A stretch of DNA of 64,000 nucleotides. Origin: Streptomyces sp. NBC_01460 (GTDB lineage: Bacteria; Actinomycetota; Actinomycetes; Streptomycetales; Streptomycetaceae). Numbering within the stretch: position 1 is the stretch's first letter; every line of letters begins with the position of its first letter. The DNA is taken from assembly GCF_036227405.1 (NCBI RefSeq), contig NZ_CP109473.1:6014001-6078000 (forward strand), read 5' to 3'. The position numbers and the translations under genes were made by a program. Positions 9,760 through 19,319 of this stretch are shown here, in pieces. The notes under the pieces are model-generated. The model was not told the origin of the DNA. It saw nothing but the letters and a program-made list of their open reading frames with translations, and searched no databases.

Positions 9760-9915
9760 TCAGCGGCGTCGGGGAAACCTCCAGCCGTTCCTGCGGAGCC
9801 GCACGAGGACGTACACCCCGCACAGGGCCCACACCCCCAGGAAAGCCCATCGGAACCAGGGCGGGCCCTGCCAGCGCTCGGCGAGTTCGACCGCGAACGG
9901 CATGTGAGGGGTCAT
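9760..9915 (-). CDS. Small single-span membrane protein (hypothetical)
   Basis: A 51-residue frame starting MTPHMPFAVELAERW, or 47 aa from the next ATG at 9903. It has one likely transmembrane helix (WAFLGVWALCGVYVLVRL) and an Arg-rich cytoplasmic end (RRNGWRFPRRR), consistent with inside-positive topology. No family is recognised. The longer frame to 10074 is not coding-like. This is the only candidate gene in the 9711-10329 gap, and the call rests on composition alone. Confidence 0.4.
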   Translation of the reverse strand: MTPHMPFAVELAERWQGPPWFRWAFLGVWALCGVYVLVRLRRNGWRFPRRR

Positions 9916-10329
9916 GCGCTGCGTGTGCCCACGCTCCGGGCGGGGACACGCGGCGTGTGGATACCGGGGCCCGCGCCTCTGGACGCCTGTGGGTCGCCCA
10001 CCGATACCGGCGGTGTGGAATTCGCCGTCTTCATGACGGCGATCCGGCCGCCGAAGCCGGGCCAGGGACCTCACCGGGGAATGTGTGACGCCGGTGACGA
10101 CGGCGTACGCGTACGCGCTTCCAGATCGCCAGCAGGTGACCGCACCTCCCGCTGTCCGCCGTGCGATCGGTCACGGTCCCCGCGCGTGCGCCGGGCCGTT
10201 CCGGGGCCGTCGAGAGGCGCCCACGTCGGCTGATGGCGGCCGGTGACGCCCGGGGCCCCCGGCCCCTCGCCCCTCCTGGGCCTGCGGAGGTCTCTGGGAC
10301 CACGGCGTGTCTGTAACACTGGAGGAACC
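9916..10329. other. Gene-free stretch upstream of rlmN
   Basis: About 410 bases without a supported gene. A Shine-Dalgarno GGAGG (10321-10325) stands just before rlmN, and TAACACT (10314-10320) immediately before it may be part of a promoter. A short alternating GTACGCGTACGCG run lies near 10105. Nothing else is recognised. Confidence 0.4.
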
Positions 10330-11436
10330 ATGCCTAAGCCCGGAGAACTCACTTTCGTCGCGCCCCGTGGAGCCAAGCGGCCGCCGCGGCACCTCGCCGA
10401 CCTCACGCCCGACGAGCGCAAGGAAGCAGTCGCCGCGACCGGCGAGAAGCCCTTCCGCGCCAAGCAGCTGTCGCAGCACTACTTCACGCGGTACGCGCAC
10501 GACCCGGCGGAGTGGACCAACATCCCGGCCGCGTCGCGCGACAAGCTCGCGGAGGCGATGTTCCCGGATCTGATGTCGGTCATGCGCCATATCAGCTGTG
10601 ACGACGACACCACCCGCAAGACGCTCTGGAAGCTGCACGACGGCACGCTCGTCGAGTCCGTCCTCATGCGGTACCCGGACCGGGTGACCATGTGCATCTC
10701 GTCGCAGGCGGGCTGCGGGATGAACTGCCCGTTCTGCGCGACCGGGCAGGCGGGGCTCGACCGCAACCTGTCGACCGCCGAGATCGTGCACCAGATCGTG
10801 GACGGCATGCGGGCGCTGCGGGACGGCGAGGTCCCGGGCGGGCCGGCCCGGCTGTCCAACATCGTCTTCATGGGCATGGGCGAGCCGCTGGCCAACTACA
10901 AGCGTGTGGTCGGGGCGATCCGCCGGCTGACGGACCCCGAGCCGGACGGCCTGGGGCTCTCGCAGCGCGGGATCACCGTCTCCACGGTGGGCCTCGTGCC
11001 GGCGATGCTGCGCTTCGCCGACGAGGGCTTCAAGTGCCGCCTCGCGGTCTCGCTGCACGCCCCGGACGACGAGCTGCGCGACACCCTCGTCCCCGTGAAC
11101 ACCCGCTGGAAGGTCCGTGAGGTCCTGGACGCCGCGTGGGAGTACGCGGAGAAGTCGGGCCGCCGTATCTCCATCGAGTACGCGCTGATCCGCGACATCA
11201 ACGACCAGGCGTGGCGGGGCGACCGGCTGGGCCGTCTGCTCAAGGGCAAGCGGGTGCACGTCAACCTCATCCCGCTGAACCCGACCCCGGGCTCGAAGTG
11301 GACCGCCTCGCGGCCCGAGGACGAGAAGGCCTTCGTCGAGGCCATCGCCGCCCATGGGGTGCCGGTGACCGTCCGCGACACCCGTGGCCAGGAGATCGAC
11401 GGCGCCTGCGGGCAGCTGGCGGCCTCCGAGCGCTGA
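10330..11436 (+). CDS. rlmN: Dual-specificity RNA methyltransferase RlmN
   Basis: The product is 368 aa. This radical-SAM enzyme makes m2A2503 in 23S rRNA and m2A37 in some tRNAs. The [4Fe-4S] motif is C129-x3-C133-x2-C136 (GCGMNCPFC). The cysteines of the ping-pong methyl transfer match C122 (MCISSQAG) and C360 (GACGQL) at the C-terminus. Also present are [13 protein letters not shown] and the [11 protein letters not shown] segment. ATG 10330 follows GGAGGAAC. It appears monocistronic. Confidence 0.96.
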   Translation: MPKPGELTFVAPRGAKRPPRHLADLTPDERKEAVAATGEKPFRAKQLSQHYFTRYAHDPAEWTNIPAASRDKLAEAMFPDLMSVMRHISCDDDTTRKTLWKLHDGTLVESVLMRYPDRVTMCISSQAGCGMNCPFCATGQAGLDRNLSTAEIVHQIVDGMRALRDGEVPGGPARLSNIVFMGMGEPLANYKRVVGAIRRLTDPEPDGLGLSQRGITVSTVGLVPAMLRFADEGFKCRLAVSLHAPDDELRDTLVPVNTRWKVREVLDAAWEYAEKSGRRISIEYALIRDINDQAWRGDRLGRLLKGKRVHVNLIPLNPTPGSKWTASRPEDEKAFVEAIAAHGVPVTVRDTRGQEIDGACGQLAASER

Positions 11437-11517
11437 GGGGGTTCCGCCGGGCCGGTTCGATCCGGCCGGTCCGGCGTGATCCGACCGGTGTAGCCTGGCC
11501 CCGAAATCAACTTCATA

Positions 11518-11620
11518 TTCCGACAGGGGAGCGCCACAGCGCTGAGAGTGCGGCACCGAGGACAGGTCGGCCGCAGACCCTCTGAACCTCGCCCGGGTCA
11601 TTCCGGGTAGGAAGTTCGGA
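11518..11620 (+). promoter_or_regulatory. TPP (THI-box) riboswitch
   Basis: The conserved thiamin pyrophosphate aptamer core is plain: ACAGGGGAGCG at the 5' side, GCTGAGAGTGCGG (11541-11553), ACCCTCTGAACCT (11577-11589), then the closing GGGTCATTCCGGGTAGGAAG (11595-11614). It lies about 80 bases before an importer predicted to carry thiamine, which it should repress when TPP is plentiful. Confidence 0.95.
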
Positions 11621-11640
11621 CCTTACTCAAGCTGTTGCGC

Positions 11641-11695
11641 CCTGCCCGCTCACGAGCGGGCGGGGCCGCGTCTCTTCCTGGTCACCTCCAGGAGG
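11641..11695 (+). promoter_or_regulatory. Expression platform: hairpin plus Shine-Dalgarno-masking stem
   Basis: Two elements sit between the aptamer and thiB. The first is a 10-bp stem CCTGCCCGCT/AGCGGGCGGG (11641-11664). The second is CCTGG (11677-11681) pairing with CCAGG (11688-11692), which overlaps the Shine-Dalgarno AGGAGG (11690-11695). No T-run follows either, so control of translation initiation is more likely than factor-independent termination; this is an inference from sequence. Confidence 0.6.
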
Positions 11696-11701
11696 AATCA
11701 C

Positions 11702-12793
11702 ATGAACACCACCACGAAGTACGCGGCGACGGCGCTCGCCGCCGCGCTCGGCGTCACCGTGCTCGCGGGCTGCGGCGGTTCCGACGACAAGGCTTCCGGT
11801 GACACGGGGGCCGGTTCCAAGACCGTCACGCTGGTCAGCCACGACTCGTTCAACGCCTCGGACGCCGTCCTCAAGGCGTTCACGAAGGAGACCGGCTACC
11901 AGGTCAAGGTGCTCAAGAGCGGTGATGCCGGAGCCGCGCTCAACCAGGAGATCCTGACCAAGGGCTCCCCCCGGGGCGACGTGTTCTTCGGCGTCGACAA
12001 CACCCTGCTCTCCCGCGCCCTGGACAACGGCCTGTTCACGCCGTACGAGGCGAAGGGCCTCGACCGCGTCGAGGCCGACACCCAGCTCGACGCGGACCAC
12101 CGGGTCACGCCCGTCGACACCGGCGACATCTGCGTCAACTACGACAAGAAGTACTTCGCCGACAAGAAGCTCGACCCGCCGAAGTCCTTCGACGACCTGC
12201 TGAAGCCCGCGTACAAGAACCTCCTCGTCACCGAGAACGCCGCGACCTCCTCGCCCGGCCTCGGCTTCCTCCTCGGTACCGTCGCCACCTACGGCGAGAC
12301 CGGCTACCAGGACTACTGGAAGAAGCTGAAGGACAACGGGGTCAAGACCGTCGACGGCTGGGAGCAGGCGTACAACGAGGAGTTCTCGGGCTCCGCGGGC
12401 GGCAAGAAGGCCAAGGCCGACCGTCCGCTCGTCGTCTCGTACGCCTCCAGCCCGCCCGTCGAGGTGCTGTACGCCGATCCGCGGCCCACCGAGGCGCCGA
12501 CCGGGGTCGCCACCGGTACCTGCTTCCGCCAGATCGAGTTCGCCGGCCTCCTGGACGGTGCGAGGAACGAGGCGGGCGGCAAGGCACTGCTGGACTTCCT
12601 GATCAGCAAGCAGTTCCAGGAGGACATGCCGCTGAACATGTTCGTGAACCCGGTGGCGAAGGACGCGAAGCTGCCGGAGCTCTTCACGAAGTTCGGTGCG
12701 TCCGTCGACAAGCCGGCGACGGTGGACCCGGAGAAGATCGCCAAGAACCGTGAGCAGTGGGTCCAGTCGTGGTCCTCGCTCGTCGTGAAGTAG
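11702..12793 (+). CDS. thiB: Thiamine ABC transporter substrate-binding lipoprotein
   Basis: The product is 363 aa. A lipoprotein signal peptide ends at lipobox LAGC with Cys24. The rest is a periplasmic-binding-protein fold of the ThiB/TbpA type, with VTLVSHDSFNASDAVLKAF near the N-terminus and RGDVFFGVDNTLLSRALD and DICVNYDKKYF further on. Substrate assignment rests on the TPP riboswitch just upstream and the ThiP/ThiQ-like genes downstream. Shine-Dalgarno AGGAGG is at 11690-11695. Confidence 0.92.
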   Translation: MNTTTKYAATALAAALGVTVLAGCGGSDDKASGDTGAGSKTVTLVSHDSFNASDAVLKAFTKETGYQVKVLKSGDAGAALNQEILTKGSPRGDVFFGVDNTLLSRALDNGLFTPYEAKGLDRVEADTQLDADHRVTPVDTGDICVNYDKKYFADKKLDPPKSFDDLLKPAYKNLLVTENAATSSPGLGFLLGTVATYGETGYQDYWKKLKDNGVKTVDGWEQAYNEEFSGSAGGKKAKADRPLVVSYASSPPVEVLYADPRPTEAPTGVATGTCFRQIEFAGLLDGARNEAGGKALLDFLISKQFQEDMPLNMFVNPVAKDAKLPELFTKFGASVDKPATVDPEKIAKNREQWVQSWSSLVVK

Positions 12794-12822
12794 CCGCGCG
12801 GCCCGCGGGCGGGGGTAACGCG

Positions 12823-14451
12823 GTGCGGCTCGGCCTGATGGCCGTGCCCGTCGCGTTCTTCGCGCTGTTCTTCGCCTACCCGGTCGTCGCGATCGTCGGC
12901 CGGGGGCTGAAGGCGGGGGGAGACTGGCAGTTCGGCCGGATCGGCACGGTGCTGAGCCGGCCGGACATCCTGGACGTCCTCTGGTTCACGACCTGGCAGG
13001 CTCTCGCCTCCACCGCGCTCACCCTCCTGATCGCGCTGCCGGGAGCCTACGTCTTCGCCCGCTTCGACTTCCCCGGCAAACAGGTGCTGCGCGCCGTGGT
13101 GACCGTGCCGTTCGTCCTGCCCACGGTCGTGGTGGGCACGGCGTTCCTCGCCCTGCTGGGACGCGGCGGGTTCCTCGACGAGCTCTGGGGGGTCAGGCTC
13201 GACACGACCGTGTGGGCGATCCTGCTCGCCCATGTGTTCTTCAACTACGCCGTGGTCGTACGGACCGTGGGCGGCCTGTGGTCACAGCTCGACCCCCGCC
13301 AGGAGGAGGCCGCCCGGGTGCTCGGGGCCGGCCGCTTCGCCGCCTGGCGGCGGGTGACCCTGCCCGCGCTGGCCCCGGCCGTGGCCGCCGCGGCGCTGAT
13401 GGTCTTCCTCTTCACGTTCACCTCCTTCGGAGTGGTCCAGATCCTCGGCGGTCCGGCCTACTCCACGCTGGAGGTGGAGATCTACCGGCAGACCGCGCAG
13501 CTGCTGGACCTGCCGACGGCCGCGGTGCTGACCCTGGTCCAGTTCGCCGCCGTGGGCGGGATCCTCGCCGTGCACGCGTGGACCGTGCGGCGCAGGGAGA
13601 CCGCCCTGAGGCTGGTCGACCCGGCGCAGACCGCCCGGCCGCCCCGGGGAGCCGGACAGCGGGCGCTGCTCGGCGGCGTCCTGCTGACGGTGCTCCTGCT
13701 CATCCTGCTGCCCCTCGGCGTGCTGGTGGAGCGCTCCTTCGACACCTCCGGCGGCTACGGACTCGCCTTCTACCGCGCACTGCAGTCCGTCGACGCCAAC
13801 GGTTCCACCTTCCTGGTCCCGCCGCTCGACGCCATCGGCAACTCGCTGCGCTACGCGCTGGTCGCGACCCTCATCGCCCTGGTGGTCGGCGGCCTCGCGG
13901 CCGCCGCGCTGACCCGGCGGGCGGGCCGTCTGGTACGGGGTTTCGACGCGCTGCTGATGCTGCCGCTCGGCGTCTCCGCCGTCACCGTCGGCTTCGGCTT
14001 CCTCATCACGCTGGACGAGCCGCCGCTCGACCTGCGGACGTCCTGGATCCTCGTCCCGCTCGCGCAGGCGCTGGTGGGTGTCCCCTTCGTCGTACGCACG
14101 ATGCTGCCCGTCCTGCGCGCCGTGGACGACCGGCTGAGGGAGGCCGCCGCGGTGCTCGGCGCGTCGCCGCTGCGGGCCTGGCGCGAGGTGGACCTGCCGC
14201 TCGTCCGACGGGCGGTGCTGGTCGCCGCGGGCTTCGCCTTCGCCGTGTCGCTCGGGGAGTTCGGGGCGACCGTCTTCATCGCCCGCCCCGACAACCCCAC
14301 CCTGCCCGTCGCCGTGGCCAGGCTGCTGGGTCGCTCGGGAGAGCTCAACTACGGCCAGGCCATGGCCCTGAGCACGATTCTGATGCTCGTCTGCGCGGTG
14401 TCGCTGCTCCTGCTCGAACGTATCCGCACCGACCGATCCGGGGAGTTCTAG
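12823..14451 (+). CDS. thiP: Thiamine ABC transporter permease
   Basis: The product is 542 aa from GTG 12823; an alternative GTG at 12757 would overlap the thiB stop by 37 bases. It is a fused double permease with two copies of the six-helix unit. EAA-loop motifs recur at about EEAARVLGAGRFAAWRRV (first half) and REAAAVLGASPLRAWREV (second half), the docking sites for the ATPase. This ThiP-like duplicated architecture fits thiamine import. GGGGGT lies upstream of the chosen start. It ends two bases before the thiQ ATG. Confidence 0.9.
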   Translation: MRLGLMAVPVAFFALFFAYPVVAIVGRGLKAGGDWQFGRIGTVLSRPDILDVLWFTTWQALASTALTLLIALPGAYVFARFDFPGKQVLRAVVTVPFVLPTVVVGTAFLALLGRGGFLDELWGVRLDTTVWAILLAHVFFNYAVVVRTVGGLWSQLDPRQEEAARVLGAGRFAAWRRVTLPALAPAVAAAALMVFLFTFTSFGVVQILGGPAYSTLEVEIYRQTAQLLDLPTAAVLTLVQFAAVGGILAVHAWTVRRRETALRLVDPAQTARPPRGAGQRALLGGVLLTVLLLILLPLGVLVERSFDTSGGYGLAFYRALQSVDANGSTFLVPPLDAIGNSLRYALVATLIALVVGGLAAAALTRRAGRLVRGFDALLMLPLGVSAVTVGFGFLITLDEPPLDLRTSWILVPLAQALVGVPFVVRTMLPVLRAVDDRLREAAAVLGASPLRAWREVDLPLVRRAVLVAAGFAFAVSLGEFGATVFIARPDNPTLPVAVARLLGRSGELNYGQAMALSTILMLVCAVSLLLLERIRTDRSGEF

Positions 14452-14453
14452 AG

Positions 14454-15476
<1,023 letters not shown>

Positions 15477-15586
15477 CCGGTGGGGCGGCGCTCCTTCCCC
15501 CGGGCTGACCCGTCCGCTGGCGTTCGTCCCCGGAGCCTGGTCCTCTGGACGGGCAGGGGGCCGAGGCGTCGGAAGGGAACAGGGCC

Positions 15587-16039
15587 ATGGCCGAGTCAGC
15601 ACGCGAGGGCATCGACATCACCCGAGTCGTCGCGGCTCCGCGAGACCGGGTCTTCGAGGCCTGGACCGTCCCCGAGGACTTCGCCGCCTGGTACGGGGGC
15701 GAAGCCGACGTGCCGCTGGACCGGGTGTCGATGGACGTCGTGCCGGGCGGTGCGTGGAGCCTGGTCATCCTGGTCCCCGGCGTGGAGATGCCCTTCCACG
15801 GTGTCTACCGGGAGGTGACGGCCCCCGAGAGGCTCGTCTTCACCCTGAAGGACGGGAGCGCGCCCGAGGACATCGAGGGGGAGACCGTGACCGTCACCCT
15901 GACCGAGCTGGGCCGGAAGTCCACCGAGATGGTCTTCCGCCAGCGCGGCGGCCATCTCACACCCGAGCAGTACGCGGCGGCCGAGGACGGCTGGGAGGCG
16001 TTCTTCGACGCACTCGACGCCCGGCTCGCCGCCCGCTGA
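15587..16039 (+). CDS. SRPBCC / AHSA1-family protein
   Basis: The product is 150 aa, a START-like (Bet v1) fold of the activator-of-Hsp90-ATPase-homologue type. Recognisable parts are the start IDITRVVAAPRDRVFEAWT, the loop AAWYGGEA, VPGGAWSLVI, and the C-terminal LTPEQYAAAEDGWEAFFDAL typical of the family. Such proteins bind hydrophobic ligands; the ligand here is unknown. ATG 15587 follows GGAAGGGA. It converges on the LOG gene with a 16-base gap that holds a small hairpin (ACCCGG/CCGGGT, 16040-16056). Confidence 0.85.
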   Translation: MAESAREGIDITRVVAAPRDRVFEAWTVPEDFAAWYGGEADVPLDRVSMDVVPGGAWSLVILVPGVEMPFHGVYREVTAPERLVFTLKDGSAPEDIEGETVTVTLTELGRKSTEMVFRQRGGHLTPEQYAAAEDGWEAFFDALDARLAAR

Positions 16040-16055
16040 ACCCGGCCGGTCCGGG

Positions 16056-17174
16056 TCAGCCCGTCAGCCGGGCGAGCGCCCCGGCCGCCTCCTCCACCGT
16101 GTCGACGAGCGCGATCCGGGACTCCATGGCCCGGCCCTCCGCCAGCGCGCTCAGCAGCGGCCAGGCGGGCAGCTTCTCCGTCCAGTGCGCGCGGTTCACC
16201 AGCACCATCGGTGTGGGCGCGGAACGCGACTCGTAGTAGTTCGGCGTCGCGTTGTCGAAGATCTCCTGCACGGTCCCGGCGGCGCCCGGGAGGAAGATCA
16301 CGCCGGCGGTGGAGCGGGCCAGCAGCCCGTCCTCGCGCACGGCGTTGGCGAAGTACTTGGCGATGTTGTCCGCGAAGGCGTTCGGCGGCTCGTGACCGTA
16401 GAACCACGTGGGGATCGCGACCGAGGAACCCCCGTCGGGCCAGCGTTCCCGCACGGCGAACGCGGCCTTCGCCCAGTCCGTGACCGAAGGGCTGAACGAC
16501 GGGGCAGAGGCGAGCAGTTCGCAGGCCTTGAGGAGCATGGCGTCGGAGTGCGGCGCCGCGTACGCGCCGAGGTTGGCCGCCTCCATGGCACCCGGGCCAC
16601 CGCCGGTCGCCACGGTCAGACCGCTGCGGGCCAGCTCCCTGCCGAGCACGGCGGCACCGCGGTACGCCTCGGAGCCCCGGGCCATCGCGTGGCCGCCCAT
16701 CACGCCCACCACGCGCGCCCCGACGAGGTGTTCGTCCAGGGCGTCGGAGACCGCGTCGTCGTGCAGGGCCCGCAGCATCGAGGCGAAGACGTCGCCGTTC
16801 GCCTTGGTGAGCTGGAACCAGCCGTACGCCCGCGCGTCCGGGGTCGCCCCGTAACCGCCCTCCGACAGGCCCTCGTACAGCGCCTGAGGGGTGTAGAGCA
16901 GCCCGCGGTACGGGTCGAAGGGCAGGCCGGGCACCGGCGGGAAGACGAAGGCCCCGTCGCCGCGTATCTTCGCGTCGGCGCGGGGCTCCATACGGCAGCC
17001 GAGGAAGACGGCGCCCCGGGTGTCGGTCGCCAGGAGCGCCTCGCCCCGGTCGGTCAGGTCGACGGACTGGATGCGGTGGCCCGCGAGGGTCCCGGCCGCG
17101 ACGGCCCGGTCGAAAGCGGTGAGCGTCTCGATCTCGACGCCCGGCGGGTAGGTGTTCTCGTCCGGATTCTCCAC
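16056..17174 (-). CDS. LOG-family Rossmann nucleotide-binding protein, long form
   Basis: The product is 372 aa. The LOG (cytokinin phosphoribohydrolase-like) core is in the C-terminal 220 residues: GVMGGHAMARGS, GGGPGAMEAANLGA (191-204) and PGAAGTVQEIFD (296-307). The canonical second motif is PGGxGTxxE; here the second Gly is Ala. An extra N-terminal ~150 residues precede the core, unlike plant-type LOG enzymes of about 200 aa. It may hydrolyse a nucleotide monophosphate, but the substrate is unknown. It lies 35 bases downstream of the ABC permease gene on the same strand. Confidence 0.85.
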   Translation of the reverse strand: MENPDENTYPPGVEIETLTAFDRAVAAGTLAGHRIQSVDLTDRGEALLATDTRGAVFLGCRMEPRADAKIRGDGAFVFPPVPGLPFDPYRGLLYTPQALYEGLSEGGYGATPDARAYGWFQLTKANGDVFASMLRALHDDAVSDALDEHLVGARVVGVMGGHAMARGSEAYRGAAVLGRELARSGLTVATGGGPGAMEAANLGAYAAPHSDAMLLKACELLASAPSFSPSVTDWAKAAFAVRERWPDGGSSVAIPTWFYGHEPPNAFADNIAKYFANAVREDGLLARSTAGVIFLPGAAGTVQEIFDNATPNYYESRSAPTPMVLVNRAHWTEKLPAWPLLSALAEGRAMESRIALVDTVEEAAGALARLTG

Positions 17175-17209
17175 GCCGCCATGCTACGTACCGCCCCGGG
17201 CGGCGGGTG

Positions 17210-18373
17210 TCACCCCGTCAGAGGCAGCGCTGCGAGCTCCGCGATCGCCCAGGTCAGCGGCGCGAAGACGGCCAGCAGCACCAAGGCCCGCAGGGCGGCG
17301 GCGGTCCGGAGCGCGGACGCCGGGGCGCCGAGCCGCAGCAGCGTCGCCGCCGTCCGGGCACGGGCCTGCTTGGCCTCCAGCGCGGTGGTCAGCAGCGTGG
17401 CCAGGGTGCAGCCGATGACGAGGACGGCGCCGAGCGCGGTGAGCGGGCCGAAGGGGCGGGGTCCGCCCGTGTACAGCACGGAGGCGGCGATCACCCCGGA
17501 CGCCACGGCGCAGACGATTCCCAGCGGACGGCCGATGCGGGAGGCCTCATCCATCAGGACCCTGCCCGCCAGGAGCCGTACGGCTCCCGGGCGCACCGCC
17601 TGGAGCAGCCGTCCGCACAGGTAGGTCAGGCCGGGCCCCGCCATGGCCAGACCGATCGCGGTGAGCGTCCAGCCCACGAGGACGGCCGTGGGGGTGGCGT
17701 CCAGCCGCCCCGGCAAGGGGAAGGGGCTGCCCGCCGAGCCGCGGCTCGCGTACGCCTCGACCGCGAGACCGGCCGCGGTGAGCGCGACTCCCCAGGGCAG
17801 CCCCGTCGGCGTCGGGGACGGCGCGAGATCCGCCTCGGTCTCCTGGGCCTCGGACGGCGCGACCGGCCTGGAGCGCAGGGCGAGACCGCCGGCGGCGGAC
17901 GCGGCCAGCGGGACGACGGCCAGCAGCGTCAGCGCCGCGGCGAGCGGCAGCGGGGTGCCCGCGCCGAGGAACTCCGCCGCACCGCCGTCGAACGGCAGTC
18001 CGGTCAGATCGCCGCGCAGATGGAGGAAGAAGAGCAGCGCCACCACCGACCCCAGCGTGGTGGACACCGCCGTCGAGATCGCCGCCAGCACCGCGAGACG
18101 GGCCGGGCCCAGGCCTGCGGCGAAGAGCGCGGGCCTCGGGCGGGTGCTCGGATCCGTGCGCGCGACGGCGACCGCGAACTGCACGGTCGCGGCGAGCGGC
18201 ACGGCGCACCACAGCAGCCGCAGGACGGAGCTCGACGCGTGCGCCGGATGCCCGGAGGCGTACCCCAGGGTGCACAGGAGCAGGAACCCGACCCCGGCCG
18301 ACGCGGCGGCGAGCAGCAGCCGGCGCATCAGGACGAGGGGGTGCGAGCCACGGGTCAGACGGAGAGCGAGCAC
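17210..18373 (-). CDS. ABC transporter permease (multi-span membrane protein)
   Basis: The product is 387 aa from GTG 18373, which overlaps the end of the upstream ATPase gene by 19 bases. There are about eight to ten hydrophobic helices (e.g. LLLAAASAGVGFLLLCTLGY, LAVLAAISTAVSTTLGSVVA, LTAIGLAMAGPGLTYLCG, LGAVLVIGCTLATLLTT). A basic cytoplasmic stretch EAKQARARTAATLLRLGAP near the C-terminus looks like a coupling loop. It pairs with the ATPase to form a small exporter-type system of unknown substrate. Confidence 0.8.
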   Translation of the reverse strand: MLALRLTRGSHPLVLMRRLLLAAASAGVGFLLLCTLGYASGHPAHASSSVLRLLWCAVPLAATVQFAVAVARTDPSTRPRPALFAAGLGPARLAVLAAISTAVSTTLGSVVALLFFLHLRGDLTGLPFDGGAAEFLGAGTPLPLAAALTLLAVVPLAASAAGGLALRSRPVAPSEAQETEADLAPSPTPTGLPWGVALTAAGLAVEAYASRGSAGSPFPLPGRLDATPTAVLVGWTLTAIGLAMAGPGLTYLCGRLLQAVRPGAVRLLAGRVLMDEASRIGRPLGIVCAVASGVIAASVLYTGGPRPFGPLTALGAVLVIGCTLATLLTTALEAKQARARTAATLLRLGAPASALRTAAALRALVLLAVFAPLTWAIAELAALPLTG

Positions 18374-19092
18374 GCCGAGCGGCCTTCCGTATCGGGCGCG
18401 GCGGGCAGGGAGACGGTGTTGACACGGCGGCCGTCCAGCATGCTGACCACCCGGTCGGCGAGTGCGGCGACCTCGGCGTCGTGGGTGGCGAGCACGACGG
18501 TGATCCCGTGGGACCGTGCCGCGGTGGTGAGCGTGCGCAGGAGCTGCGCGCGCTCGGCGTGGTGCAGGGACGCGGTCGGTTCGTCCGCGAAGATCACGGA
18601 CGGCGACGCGGCCAGCGCGCGGGCCACGGAGATCCGCTGGCGCTGCGACTGGAGCAGGGTGTGGGGCCGCTTCTTGGCGAGAGGCCCGATGTCCAGGCGC
18701 TCCAGCCACTCCGTGGCGGCCTTCTTCGCGGCCCGGTGCGAGACGCCCCGCAGCAGCAGCGGCAGCGCGGCGTTCTCCCAGGTGCTGAGCTCCGGCACGA
18801 GCTGCGGCTCGGCCGCGATCCAGCCGAACCTGTCCCTGCGGAGCTGTTCGCGGAGCCGGGGGCCCATGGTGTGGACGGGCACGCTGTTGAACCAGACCTC
18901 GCCCTGGTCGGGCACCAGCTGGCCGGAGAGGCAGTGCAGCAGGGTCGTCTTCCCGCACCCGCGGGGCCCGGCCACGGCGAGGACCTCGCCGTCACGGACG
19001 CCGAGGGAGACACCACCGAGCCCCGGCGATCCGTTGTGGGAGTGGTGCAGGGAACGTGCCCAGATCACGTCGTTGTCGGGCGGGGCCACCAT
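18355..19092 (-). CDS. ABC transporter ATP-binding protein
   Basis: The product is 245 aa from ATG 19092 (GTG 19101 also possible; GAGG is better spaced for the ATG). Walker A GPRGCGKTT lies at 42-50, Walker B VIFADEPT at 166-173, and the H-loop ATHDAEV follows. The ABC signature is degenerate: LLQSQRQR (146-153) instead of LSGGQ. It belongs to the LolD/MacB-like group by layout. It is the first gene of an ABC-permease pair, perhaps with the LOG gene. A GC palindrome in its leader may be an operator. Confidence 0.88.
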   Translation of the reverse strand: MVAPPDNDVIWARSLHHSHNGSPGLGGVSLGVRDGEVLAVAGPRGCGKTTLLHCLSGQLVPDQGEVWFNSVPVHTMGPRLREQLRRDRFGWIAAEPQLVPELSTWENAALPLLLRGVSHRAAKKAATEWLERLDIGPLAKKRPHTLLQSQRQRISVARALAASPSVIFADEPTASLHHAERAQLLRTLTTAARSHGITVVLATHDAEVAALADRVVSMLDGRRVNTVSLPAAPDTEGRSACSLSV

Positions 19093-19123
19093 GGCGTACA
19101 CCTCGGTTCGGATCAGTTTTCCT

Positions 19124-19143
19124 GTTCCCCCCTACGGGGGAAC
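19124..19143. promoter_or_regulatory. Palindrome in the ABC operon leader (possible operator)
   Basis: GTTCCCCC (19124-19131) and GGGGGAAC (19136-19143) form a perfect 8-bp inverted repeat about 32 bases before the ATPase start. The flanking 19110-19170 is notably AT-richer than its surroundings (AAAAAG, ATACAACG), as a promoter would be. It could be a repressor site or a 5'-UTR hairpin. Confidence 0.4.
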
Positions 19144-19279
19144 GAATACAACGAAAAAGAGGCCGATCGGTCACTCGGCACGCTAGGCAGCCGAAGCGAG
19201 GTGTCGGGACAGTACGCGGCCCGGACGCCCCCCTTCTCACTCGAACGGGTGCATCCGGGCCGCGTGGTCCGTATGAAAT

Positions 19280-19308
19280 GACTGCCGGAAGCCGTGGTGC
19301 CGGCAGTC
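19280..19308 (-). terminator. Terminator of the aminotransferase gene
   Basis: GACTGCCGG (19280-19288) and CCGGCAGTC (19300-19308) form a 9-bp stem with an 11-base loop, 11 bases beyond the aminotransferase stop on the minus strand. Confidence 0.6.
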
Positions 19309-19319
19309 GGTGGCGTCGG

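Noticed and set aside
12757..12822. Upstream GTG for thiP overlapping thiB
   Set aside because: Possible, but it adds a non-hydrophobic Ala/Arg/Gly stretch; GTG 12823 has GGGGGT upstream and leads straight into the first helix.
13212..14453. N-terminal extension of the thiQ frame through thiP
   Set aside because: The extension is Arg/Ala/Gly-rich shadow sequence of the permease gene; the ATPase fold starts at 14454.
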